Positions 1-7,289 of a stretch of DNA of 64,000 nt are shown here, in pieces. The notes beneath the pieces are model-generated. The model saw only the letters and a list, made by a program, of their open reading frames with translations, did not search any database and was not told the DNA's origin. Position 1 is the first letter of the stretch; every line of letters starts with the position of its first letter. Origin of the DNA: Oceaniglobus roseus. GTDB taxonomy: Bacteria > Pseudomonadota > Alphaproteobacteria > Rhodobacterales > Rhodobacteraceae. A program made the position numbers and the translations under genes. The DNA is taken from NCBI RefSeq assembly GCF_002869745.1, contig NZ_PNOS01000006.1, positions 1 through 64,000 of the forward strand, written 5' to 3'.

Positions 1-238
1 CGATGTAGCTGAGCAGGCAGAGCGCCAGCGCGGCGAGCCACTGGAGGGGATGCATGGCGCGGGCGGCCCCGGCGAGATCGGCGAGCGCCGGCGCCTCGGC
101 GCGGTCGAGGAACGCCGCGACCAGCAGGGCCGCCGCCACGAGCGGCGTCGCCTGGCGCAGGATCAGCGCGACCGTCCGTCCCCGCGGGGACGCGGCGACG
201 CGCGCCACCCCCGCCCGCATGATCTGCCTGCGCCCCAT
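1..238 (-). CDS. N-terminus of MprF-like / lysylphosphatidylglycerol synthase-type membrane protein (partial)
   Basis: The gene runs off the left edge; only about 79 N-terminal residues are visible. I start it at the ATG complementary to 236-238, preceded on the minus strand by an AAGGA Shine-Dalgarno about 8 bases upstream. The visible part is a short basic N-terminus (MGRRQIMRAG) followed by hydrophobic stretches at about residues 24-42 and 65-79. The end of the visible part resembles the first membrane segments of MprF/YbhN proteins, which make or flip aminoacylated phosphatidylglycerol in the inner membrane. This assignment rests on overall pattern only, because no catalytic motif lies within the window. 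It could be another polytopic membrane protein. Confidence 0.45.
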   Translation of the reverse strand, partial: MGRRQIMRAGVARVAASPRGRTVALILRQATPLVAAALLVAAFLDRAEAPALADLAGAARAMHPLQWLAALALCLLSYI

Positions 239-317
239 GTCCCGTTCCTTTCCCTGCACCGGGGCGGGGGATAGGGGAGGCGCGGACAAGGGCGCGTTAA
301 CAGCTCGAATGCGCAGC

Positions 318-350
318 AAAAAGGGCGCCGTCCGGACCGGAGGGCGCCCC
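318..350 (-). terminator. Rho-independent terminator of the DUF1476 gene
   Basis: Read on the minus strand, arms GGGCGCC (323-329) and GGCGCCC (343-349) form a strong GC hairpin followed by a run of five T (plus-strand A at 318-322). It lies about 30 bases beyond the stop of the DUF1476 gene and is correctly oriented for it. Confidence 0.75.
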
Positions 351-381
351 TGCTGGCGGAGAGGGCGTCAGGCGCCCCCGA

Positions 382-702
382 TCACTCGCGGATCTCGGTC
401 ATCAGCTGCGCCTTGGCCTCGGCCATCAGCTCGACCATCTTGGTGCGGATCGTCCTCTCGTCGGCCCTGTCGCCGAGATCGCCCGAGACCTTGCGGTAGA
501 CATCCTCGTCCCCCGCCTCCTCGAAATCCGACTTCACCACCTCGCGGGCGTATTCGGCGGCGTCCTCGCCCGTCTTGCCCATGAGACCGGCCGCCCAGAG
601 GCCCAGCAGCCGGTTGCGGCGCGCCTCGGCCTTGAACTGCATCTCGGCGTCGTGGGCGAACTTGTTCTCGAAGGCGTGCTCGCGGTCGTCGAAAGTTGAC
701 AT
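382..702 (-). CDS. atpZ: F1-ATPase inhibitor zeta subunit (DUF1476)
   Basis: The product is 106 residues, begins MSTFDDREHAFENKFAHD and matches the alphaproteobacterial DUF1476 family along its full length. This family was shown in Paracoccus to be the zeta subunit, which uses its N-terminus to block hydrolysis by the F1Fo-ATPase in the cytoplasm. The helical, charged N-terminal inhibitory stretch (about residues 1-20) is present. I start at 702 because an AGAGGA ribosome-binding site sits about 7 bases upstream and the homologous N-terminus begins there; a longer frame to 792 exists but lacks support. It is divergent from purC, the usual neighbour in Rhodobacterales, and ends at a good terminator. 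Confidence 0.9.
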   Translation of the reverse strand: MSTFDDREHAFENKFAHDAEMQFKAEARRNRLLGLWAAGLMGKTGEDAAEYAREVVKSDFEEAGDEDVYRKVSGDLGDRADERTIRTKMVELMAEAKAQLMTEIRE

Positions 703-774
703 CTGGATTCCTCTGTTGAACGCGGGGTCCATCTGGATATGCCCTTGACGGGTCCACGGAACAAGAGGGTGTTC

Positions 775-803
775 TTGTCTGCCCCCGCGCAATGTCCTAT
801 AGG
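775..803 (+). promoter_or_regulatory. Candidate sigma-70 promoter for the purC operon
   Basis: TTGTCT (775-780) and TATAGG (798-803) are separated by exactly 17 bases and lie about 55 bases upstream of the purC start. They sit between the divergent DUF1476 and purC genes. The assignment is by eye only. Confidence 0.45.
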
Positions 804-856
804 GCGGTCAAACGCGCGTGGCCGCCCGCCCCGCGCCGAAAGCTATTGGAGCGCCC

Positions 857-1618
857 ATGGCACGTCGCAAGAAGATCTACGAAGGCAAGGCCAAGATCAT
901 GTACGAAGGCCCCGAGCCCGGCACGCTTGTCCAGTACTTCAAGGACGACGCGACCGCCTTCAACGCCGAGAAGAAGGCGACGATCGAGGGCAAGGGCGTG
1001 CTGAACAACCGCCTGTCCGAATTCTTCATGTCCGGCCTGACGCAGGTCGGCATCCCGAACCACTTCATCAAGCGGCTCAACATGCGCGAGCAGCTGATCC
1101 GCTCGGTCGAGATCATCCCGCTCGAGGTGATCGTGCGGAACTTCGCGGCCGGCTCGATCTCCAAGCGCCTCGGCATGGCGGAGGGCACGCCGCTGCCCCG
1201 GCCGATCGTCGAGTTCTGCTACAAGGACGACGCGCTGGGCGATCCGCTGGTCAGCGAGGAGCACATTATCGCCTTCGGCTGGGCCAACCAGCAGGACCTC
1301 GACGACATGATCGCGCTGGCGCTCAGGGTCAACGACTTCATGTCGGGCGTCATGCTGGCGGTCGGGATCAAGCTGGTCGACTTCAAGATCGAGATCGGGC
1401 GGATCTGGGAGAACGACTTCCACCGGCTGATCGTGGCCGACGAGATCTCGCCGGATTCCTGCCGGCTGTGGGATATCGAGACGGGCCGCAAGCTGGACAA
1501 GGACGTGTTCCGCCGCGACCTCGGCTCGCTTGCCGATGCCTATACCGAGGTCGCGCGGCGACTGGGCGTGCTGCCCTCCAACGTCACCCACGCGCCCAAG
1601 CCGACCCTCATCAACTGA
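857..1618 (+). CDS. purC: Phosphoribosylaminoimidazole-succinocarboxamide synthase (PurC)
   Basis: PurC joins CAIR and aspartate using ATP to make SAICAR in de novo purine synthesis, in the cytoplasm. The 253-residue product is full length and shows the family start ([14 protein letters not shown]), the GSISKRLG motif at about residues 98-105, and the conserved [12 protein letters not shown] stretch near residue 195. The frame stays open to 818, but the family N-terminus begins at [10 protein letters not shown] (857), which has a TTGGAG ribosome-binding site. It heads purC-purS-adh-purQ. No purL is visible nearby. Confidence 0.97.
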   Translation: MARRKKIYEGKAKIMYEGPEPGTLVQYFKDDATAFNAEKKATIEGKGVLNNRLSEFFMSGLTQVGIPNHFIKRLNMREQLIRSVEIIPLEVIVRNFAAGSISKRLGMAEGTPLPRPIVEFCYKDDALGDPLVSEEHIIAFGWANQQDLDDMIALALRVNDFMSGVMLAVGIKLVDFKIEIGRIWENDFHRLIVADEISPDSCRLWDIETGRKLDKDVFRRDLGSLADAYTEVARRLGVLPSNVTHAPKPTLIN

Positions 1619-1672
1619 GGGCCGGCCGGGCTTTTCGAGTATTTTTGCAAAGAAGAAGCAGGGGTCCGGGGC

Positions 1673-1903
1673 ATGAAGGCACGGGTGCATGTGATGCTTA
1701 AGGACGGCGTTCTGGATCCCCAGGGCGAGGCGGTGCGCCATGCGCTCGGCACGCTGGGGTTCGCGGGCGTCGAGGGCGTGCGGCAGGGCAAGGTGATCGA
1801 GCTGGACCTGGCCGAGGGCACCGAGGAGGCGACCGTGCGCGAGATGTGCGAGAAGCTGCTCGCCAACACGGTGATCGAGAGCTACCGGGTGGAGATGCTC
1901 TGA
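1673..1903 (+). CDS. purS: Phosphoribosylformylglycinamidine synthase subunit PurS
   Basis: PurS is the small scaffold subunit of the three-part FGAM synthase (PurL, PurQ, PurS), bridging PurQ and PurL for ammonia transfer. The 76-residue product (MKARVHVMLKDGVLDPQGEA at the start) matches the family's size and fold pattern over its whole length. It lies 54 bases after purC. Its stop is followed after one base by the GTG start of the alcohol dehydrogenase gene, which separates it from its partner purQ. Confidence 0.95.
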   Translation: MKARVHVMLKDGVLDPQGEAVRHALGTLGFAGVEGVRQGKVIELDLAEGTEEATVREMCEKLLANTVIESYRVEML

Positions 1904-1904
1904 G

Positions 1905-2942
1905 GTGCGCGCGGCTGTCCTGAGGGCCTTCAACAGCGACCTGTCGATCGAGGATGTCCCCGACCCGGCCTGCCCCGAGGACGGGGTGGTGCTGAAGGTG
2001 CTGGCCTGCGGCGTCTGCCGGTCCGACTGGCACGGCTGGAGCGGAGAGCATCCGCGCATCAAGCCCGGCCAGATCGGCGGCCACGAATACTGCGGCGAGG
2101 TGGTCGAGGCCGGTCCGCGGGCGCGTCACCGGGTGGGCGAGGTTCTGGTCGCGCCCTTCATCCTGGCCTGCGGCGCCTGTCCCGCCTGCCAGTCGGGCCA
2201 CCAGAACACCTGCCCGAACCAGCGCCTGCCCGGCTTTGCCGAGCCGGGGGCCTTCGCCGAATACGTCGCGGTGCCGTTCGACCACAACCTCTCGCCGCTG
2301 CCCGAAAGCCTGTCGCCGGTGGTGGCCGCCGGGCTCGGCTGCCGGGTCACGACCGCCTGGCACGCGCTGACGGGACGGGCGGCGGTGCAGCCCGGCGAAT
2401 GGCTGGCGGTGCACGGCACCGGGGGCATCGGGCTGGCCGCGCTGATCCTCGGACGCGCGCTCGGGGCGCGGGTCGTGGTGGTCGACGTGGTGGCCGAGAA
2501 GCTGACCCATGCGCTGGGTCTCGGGGCCGAGGCGGCGGTGAACGCGAGGGACGGCGATGTCGCGGCGCGGATCCGCGAGATCACCGGCGGCGGCGCCCAT
2601 GTCAGCGTCGAGGCTCTGGGCATCGCCGAGACCACCAACGCCTCCATCGCCTGCCTGCGCCCGCTTGGCCGCCACGTGCAGGTCGGGATGCCCGTGGGGC
2701 ATACCGCCTGGATGGAGATCGACATGAACACGGTCTACATGAAGAACCTCGCGCTGTTCGGCACCCGCGGGATGCCGTCGTGGCGCTTCCCCTCGCTCCT
2801 GAGCCTGATCGAGGGCGGGCGCGTCGACATGCGCCCGATGATCGCGCGCGAGATCGCGCTGTCCGAGGTCGGCCGGGAACTCGCCGCCTTCAACGGCCCG
2901 ACGCCGCCCGGTGTCGCCGTCGTCACCGATTTCGCCCATTGA
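1905..2942 (+). CDS. Zinc-dependent alcohol dehydrogenase (MDR superfamily)
   Basis: The 345-residue medium-chain dehydrogenase probably oxidises or reduces an alcohol/aldehyde pair with NAD(P). Visible features are the catalytic zinc site ([10 protein letters not shown] near residue 37 and GGHEYCGEV near residue 60), a structural zinc cluster of four cysteines ([15 protein letters not shown], about residues 89-103), and a Rossmann loop GTGGIGLA near residue 170. It starts with GTG one base after the purS stop, so it is probably translationally coupled to purS; purQ follows after 16 bases. The substrate cannot be read from the sequence. It is unusual inside a purine cluster. Confidence 0.88.
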   Translation: MRAAVLRAFNSDLSIEDVPDPACPEDGVVLKVLACGVCRSDWHGWSGEHPRIKPGQIGGHEYCGEVVEAGPRARHRVGEVLVAPFILACGACPACQSGHQNTCPNQRLPGFAEPGAFAEYVAVPFDHNLSPLPESLSPVVAAGLGCRVTTAWHALTGRAAVQPGEWLAVHGTGGIGLAALILGRALGARVVVVDVVAEKLTHALGLGAEAAVNARDGDVAARIREITGGGAHVSVEALGIAETTNASIACLRPLGRHVQVGMPVGHTAWMEIDMNTVYMKNLALFGTRGMPSWRFPSLLSLIEGGRVDMRPMIAREIALSEVGRELAAFNGPTPPGVAVVTDFAH

Positions 2943-2958
2943 CCGAAGGAGCAGCAGG

Positions 2959-3627
2959 ATGAAAGCCGCCGTCATCGTCTTTCCCGGGTCGAACTGCGAC
3001 CGCGACATGGCCGTGGCCTTCCGCGCCGCCGGGGCCGAGGTGTCCATGGTCTGGCACAAGGACACGGGCCTGCCCGAGGGCACCGACATCGTCGGCATCC
3101 CCGGCGGCTTCTCCTTCGGCGACTACTTGCGCTGCGGCGCCATCGCCGCCCGCTCGCCCATCTGCCGCGCGGTGGTCGAACATGCCGGGCGGGGCGGCTA
3201 TGTGCTGGGGGTCTGCAACGGGTTCCAGGTGCTGACCGAGACGGGGATCCTGCCCGGCGCGCTGATGCGCAACCGCGGGCTGACCTACATCTGCCGCACC
3301 GTCGGGCTGAAGGTCGCGACGACCGACAGCGCCTTCACCTCGGGCTATGCGCCGGGGCAGGAGCTGCGGATCCCGATCGCCCATCACGACGGCAACTACA
3401 CCGCCGACGACGCGCTGGTGGCGCGGCTGAGGGACGCGGACCGGGTGGCCTTCACCTATGCCGACAACCCGAACGGGTCGGCCGGGGACATCGCGGGCGT
3501 GCTGTCGGAGAACCGCCGCGTGCTCGGCATGATGCCCCACCCCGAGCGGGCCGCCGACCCGGCCCTTGGCGGGACCGACGGGCGGGCCCTGTTCGACGCC
3601 CTCGCCGGGGTGATGGCCGCGGCGTGA
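2959..3627 (+). CDS. purQ: Phosphoribosylformylglycinamidine synthase subunit PurQ
   Basis: PurQ is the class I glutamine amidotransferase subunit that releases ammonia from glutamine for FGAM synthesis. The 222-residue protein shows [16 protein letters not shown] at its start, [15 protein letters not shown], the nucleophile cysteine in GVCNGFQVL (about residue 87), and the catalytic His/Glu in MMPHPERA near the C-terminus. The start at 2959 has a GAAGGAG ribosome-binding site; an upstream in-frame start at 2911 would overlap the dehydrogenase gene and lacks homology. It follows the adh gene by 16 bases. Confidence 0.97.
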   Translation: MKAAVIVFPGSNCDRDMAVAFRAAGAEVSMVWHKDTGLPEGTDIVGIPGGFSFGDYLRCGAIAARSPICRAVVEHAGRGGYVLGVCNGFQVLTETGILPGALMRNRGLTYICRTVGLKVATTDSAFTSGYAPGQELRIPIAHHDGNYTADDALVARLRDADRVAFTYADNPNGSAGDIAGVLSENRRVLGMMPHPERAADPALGGTDGRALFDALAGVMAAA

Positions 3628-3665
3628 CGCTTGAGCGCGGACGCGGCGCGGCGTAGTCTGTGGCG

Positions 3666-5432
3666 ATGGACGAGCCGTCTTCCGAACCCCTGCCGAAACC
3701 CCTGCCGCGGCCGCTGCGCCGCTGGCGGCTGAGGATCCTGTTCGTCACGCTGGTGGTGATCGCCCTGGCGGTGGTGTGGATCACCAATGCCTTCCTGACC
3801 GAGCGCTTCACCGAGAGCACGCGCAACCGGGCCGAGGTGCGGATGGCGCTGTATATCGGCAACCTGCGCAGCGAACTGCAGCGCGCCTCCATCGTGCCGC
3901 TGCTGCTCAGCCGCGACCCGGCGCTGATCGGGGCGCTGAACTCGGGCGACTATTCCCAGTCGACGCAGCGCCTGATCTCCTACCGCGACGAGATCGGCGC
4001 GGCTTCGCTGCTGCTGCTGGACAAGGACGGCAAGGCCGTCGCCTCGACCGACCGCGAGAACCTCGGCTCGAACCACGCCGAGAAGGTGTATTTCACCGAT
4101 GCGATGAACTCGGCCGACACGGTGTTCACCACCGCGCGCACCGATGCCGGCGGCTTCCGCTTCTCCTATTCCCGCAAGATCGTCTCGGGCAACGACACGA
4201 CGGGGGTGATCGTCGTGGGCGTCGACCTCGCCAAGTTCGAAAGCAGCTGGGCCGGCTTCTCGGACGCCGTCTTCGTCACCAACAGCGAGGGCACGATCAT
4301 CCTGTCCACCGAAAGCCGCTGGCGCGGCCGCACGGAGGACGAGGCGCTGTCGGTCCGTTCGGCCCCCACGGCGATCGAGCGGGCGCTCCAGGCGACCGCC
4401 GACTGGGCGGCGCTGCCCCCCGACGCCTATCTCCTCGGCGAGGCGGTGATGCGGCAGGAGGCGCGGATCCCGTTCCAGGGCTGGCGCATGGCGACCTTCA
4501 CCACCTTCGCCTCGGTGCGCGAGCGGGTGAACGGCGTGCTGGCGCTGGAGATCATGGGCTTTGCCCTGCTGATGGCCGCGGGCTTCTACCTCGTCAGCCG
4601 CAAGGCGCTGTCGCGGGTGCTGCTGTTCCAGCGGGAATCGGCGGAGCTTCGCCAGTTGAACATGGCGCTCCAGCGGGAAATCGCCGAACGCCAGAAGGCC
4701 GAGAAGAACCTGGAGGTGGCCGAGCAGACAGTGGCGCAGACCTCGAAGCTGGCCGTGCTGGGCGAGATGTCGGCGGCGGTCAGCCACGAGCTGAACCAGC
4801 CGCTGGCGGCGATGAAGACCTATCTCGCGGGGGCCCGGCTGCTGCTGAAGCGCAAGCGGCCCGACGAGGCGCTGTCGAGCTTCGCGCGGATCGACGACCT
4901 GATCGACCGCATGGGCGCCATAACCCGGCAGCTCAAAAGCTATGCCCGGCGGGGCTCGGAAGCGTTCGAGCCCATGGACCTGCGCTTGTCGGTCTCGGCC
5001 GCGCTGGCGATGATGGAGCCGCAACTGAAGCAGCGCGACGTCGAGATCGCCAAGTCCCTTCCGCGGATGCCGGTCTGGGTGAGGGGTGACCGGCTGAGGG
5101 TCGAGCAGGTGATCATCAACCTGCTCAGGAACGCGCTCGACGCCACCAAGGACCGTCCGCGGGCGAAGATCGAGATCCTGCTCGCCGCCGGCACCGTGGC
5201 CTCTCTCAGCGTGCGGGACAACGGCACCGGCATCGCCGATCTCGACCATCTGTTCGAACCGTTCTACACGACGAAGGCTCCGGGCGACGGCGTCGGCCTG
5301 GGGCTCGCGATCTCTTCGGGGATCGTCGCGGACCTCGGCGGGCGGCTGACCGCGCGGAACGGACGCGAGGGCGGGGCTGTATTCGAGATGCAGCTTCCCA
5401 TCTTGGAAGACCAGGTGAAGGCAGCGGAGTAG
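3666..5432 (+). CDS. dctB: C4-dicarboxylate-type sensor histidine kinase (DctB family)
   Basis: This inner-membrane sensor kinase has transmembrane segments at about residues 18-40 and 295-315 that bracket a periplasmic double-Cache sensor. A coiled linker follows, then the H-box SHELNQPLAAMKTYL with the phosphorylated His at about 374. The HATPase domain contains NLLRNALDA, the G1 box DNGTGI and the G2 box GVGLGLAI. The NQPLAA H-box and layout are typical of DctB. The start is the ATG at 3666; a GTG at 3660 is also in frame. It sits 9 bases before its regulator. No dicarboxylate transporter lies in the window, so the ligand is inferred from family only. Confidence 0.85.
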   Translation: MDEPSSEPLPKPLPRPLRRWRLRILFVTLVVIALAVVWITNAFLTERFTESTRNRAEVRMALYIGNLRSELQRASIVPLLLSRDPALIGALNSGDYSQSTQRLISYRDEIGAASLLLLDKDGKAVASTDRENLGSNHAEKVYFTDAMNSADTVFTTARTDAGGFRFSYSRKIVSGNDTTGVIVVGVDLAKFESSWAGFSDAVFVTNSEGTIILSTESRWRGRTEDEALSVRSAPTAIERALQATADWAALPPDAYLLGEAVMRQEARIPFQGWRMATFTTFASVRERVNGVLALEIMGFALLMAAGFYLVSRKALSRVLLFQRESAELRQLNMALQREIAERQKAEKNLEVAEQTVAQTSKLAVLGEMSAAVSHELNQPLAAMKTYLAGARLLLKRKRPDEALSSFARIDDLIDRMGAITRQLKSYARRGSEAFEPMDLRLSVSAALAMMEPQLKQRDVEIAKSLPRMPVWVRGDRLRVEQVIINLLRNALDATKDRPRAKIEILLAAGTVASLSVRDNGTGIADLDHLFEPFYTTKAPGDGVGLGLAISSGIVADLGGRLTARNGREGGAVFEMQLPILEDQVKAAE

Positions 5433-5441
5433 GAAGAATCC

Positions 5442-6773
5442 ATGGCCCAGGCTATGAAGATCGCCATCGTCGACGACGAGAAGGACATGCGGCAGTCGAT
5501 CAGCCAGTGGCTGGCCCTGTCCGGCTTCGACACCGAAAGCTTCGCCAGCGCGGAAGAGGCGCTGAAGGTGCTGGGCGCCGATTATCCCGGCGTCGTTGTG
5601 ACCGACATCAAGATGCCCGGGATGGACGGCATGGCCTTCCTGAAGCGGCTGATGAGCCTCGATTCGGGGCTGCCCGTCATCATGATCACCGGCCACGGCG
5701 ACGTGCCGATGGCGGTCGAGGCGATGCGGGTCGGCGCCTTCGACTTCCTCGAGAAGCCGTTCAATCCCGACCGGATGACCGAGCTGGCCAAGAAGGCGGC
5801 CCAGGCGCGGCGGCTGACGCTGGACAACCGCGCGCTGCGCCGCGAACTGTCGGACGGCACGGGGATCATGAAGAAGGTCATCGGCACCTCGCCGGTGATG
5901 GAGCGGCTGCGCGAGGACATCCTCGATCTCGGGCAGGCCGACGGCCACGTGCTGATCGACGGCGAGACGGGGACCGGCAAGACGCTGGTCGCCCATGCGC
6001 TGCACGCGGTCGGCGCGAAGCCGGGGCGCAAGTTCGTGATCCAGTCCTGCTCGGCCCTCGATCCCGACGCGATGGCGGCGAAGCTGTTCGGCAGCTCCGG
6101 CGACGACGGGCAGATGCCGCTGCTGGAGGAGGCGCGGGGGGGCACCCTGGTGCTCGAGGACATCGACGCGCTGTCGATGCCGCTGCAGTCGCGGCTCCTG
6201 ACCTGGATGAACGAGCAGGGGACCCCGGCCGAGACGCGGATCGTCGCGATCTCGAACCTGCAGGAACAGGGCAAGACCTGCGAGGACGTGCTGCGCCCCG
6301 ACCTCTACTACCGCCTGGCCGCGATGAAGCTGACGATTCCGCCGCTGCGCGCGCGGGGCGAGGACATCCTGACGCTCTTCGCGCGCTTCTCGGAGCAGTT
6401 CGCCGACGAATACGGCTGCGACGCCCCCGAGATCTCGGCCCAGGAGGCCGCGCAGCTGCTGCAGGCGCCCTGGCCCGGCAACATCCGCCAGCTGATCAAC
6501 GTGGCCGAGCGGGCGGTGCTGCAGAACCGGCGGGGAACCGGCACGATCTCGTCCCTGCTGATGGCGGATTCCGACGAGAGCGAACCGGGGATGACGACCG
6601 AGGGCAAGCCGCTGAAGGAATATGTCGAGGCGTTCGAGCGGATGCTGATCGACAACACGATGCGGCGCCACAAGGGATCCATCGTCAACGTGATGGAAGA
6701 GCTCTGCCTGCCGCGCCGGACGCTGAACGAGAAGATGGCGAAGTACAACCTGACCCGTTCCGATTACCTGTAG
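5442..6773 (+). CDS. dctD: DctD/NtrC-family response regulator lacking the GAFTGA motif
   Basis: The 443-residue cognate regulator of the upstream kinase has a receiver domain with phospho-acceptor D55 (VVVTDIKMPGMDG). Its AAA+ domain carries Walker A GETGTGKT (174-181) and a Walker B-like LVLEDID, and a Fis-type HTH lies at the C-terminus (about 415-440). The segment that normally carries GAFTGA, the loop that contacts sigma-54, reads KLFGSSGDDGQMPLLEEA here, so the motif is absent. By analogy with NtrC of Rhodobacter capsulatus it may act without sigma-54. The ATG start has an AGGAAG ribosome-binding site. Confidence 0.85.
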   Translation: MAQAMKIAIVDDEKDMRQSISQWLALSGFDTESFASAEEALKVLGADYPGVVVTDIKMPGMDGMAFLKRLMSLDSGLPVIMITGHGDVPMAVEAMRVGAFDFLEKPFNPDRMTELAKKAAQARRLTLDNRALRRELSDGTGIMKKVIGTSPVMERLREDILDLGQADGHVLIDGETGTGKTLVAHALHAVGAKPGRKFVIQSCSALDPDAMAAKLFGSSGDDGQMPLLEEARGGTLVLEDIDALSMPLQSRLLTWMNEQGTPAETRIVAISNLQEQGKTCEDVLRPDLYYRLAAMKLTIPPLRARGEDILTLFARFSEQFADEYGCDAPEISAQEAAQLLQAPWPGNIRQLINVAERAVLQNRRGTGTISSLLMADSDESEPGMTTEGKPLKEYVEAFERMLIDNTMRRHKGSIVNVMEELCLPRRTLNEKMAKYNLTRSDYL

Positions 6774-6784
6774 GGGCGAGGGGC

Positions 6785-6808
6785 AGGATGGGTGATATCA
6801 CCCATCCT
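6785..6808. repeat. Perfect 24-base palindrome downstream of dctD
   Basis: The arm AGGATGGGTGAT (6785-6796) is followed immediately by its exact reverse complement (6797-6808), centred on GATATC. It begins 11 bases after the dctD stop and about 480 bases before rne. No T-run follows, so it is not a standard terminator. It could be an operator, a dispersed palindromic repeat, or the foldback end of the dctD transcript. Confidence 0.6.
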
Positions 6809-7289
6809 ACGTCCTCCGGAATCAACCGCAGGTTGCGGGCTGCAGATGCCGCAATCGCGGGTGCGCGGCAGGGCGGTGCCAAGATAGTCGTTGTATTTGC
6901 CCGCGGGACGCCGTTACTATGAGAAACGGAAGTATGTTTCGTGACACGCAGGGCGTGCCGTGACAGTTCCGCGAAGAGTTTCACTGCTTCGACCCGTCGG
7001 CCCTTGAAAGGTGCCGTCAGGCCCGTTCGGCCGGGGTCGACGCATGCTGATGGGCCGCAAGGCCGACCGAATGCCCGTGTGCCTGGAAAGGCCGGGTTTG
7101 TAATGGGCGCCCTTCGGGGCGTCGGAGAAGAAACGCGATGACGCGCGACCGGATCGAAGGGCAGGGGACAGCGGGCGCAAGCCCTGCCGGATCCATGCCC
7201 GCGGTCGGCCGTCTCGCCCCCAACAGAAAACACCCGCTGATGCCACCTCCGACCGGGGGCGGCCTTCGCGCGGTGCGAGACAGAAAACC
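6809..7289 (+). promoter_or_regulatory. Long non-coding leader upstream of rne
   Basis: About 480 bases separate the palindrome from rne without a credible gene. The stretch contains several GC-rich inverted repeats, for example GCAGGG...CCCTGC around 7162-7188 and GGGCGCCC...GGGGCGTC around 7104-7122. Long structured 5' leaders of rne mediate feedback control by RNase E in other proteobacteria. That this leader does the same here is inference. The rne ribosome-binding site is weak. Confidence 0.35.

Noticed and set aside
54-584. 176-codon plus-strand open frame at the left edge
   Set aside because: Antisense to the MprF-like start, the terminator and the DUF1476 gene; Arg/Pro/Ser-rich shadow.
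3456-6671. 1071-codon open frame on the minus strand
   Set aside because: It lies antisense to purQ, dctB and dctD, has arginine/histidine/glutamine-rich shadow composition and no domain, and the plus-strand genes are clear.
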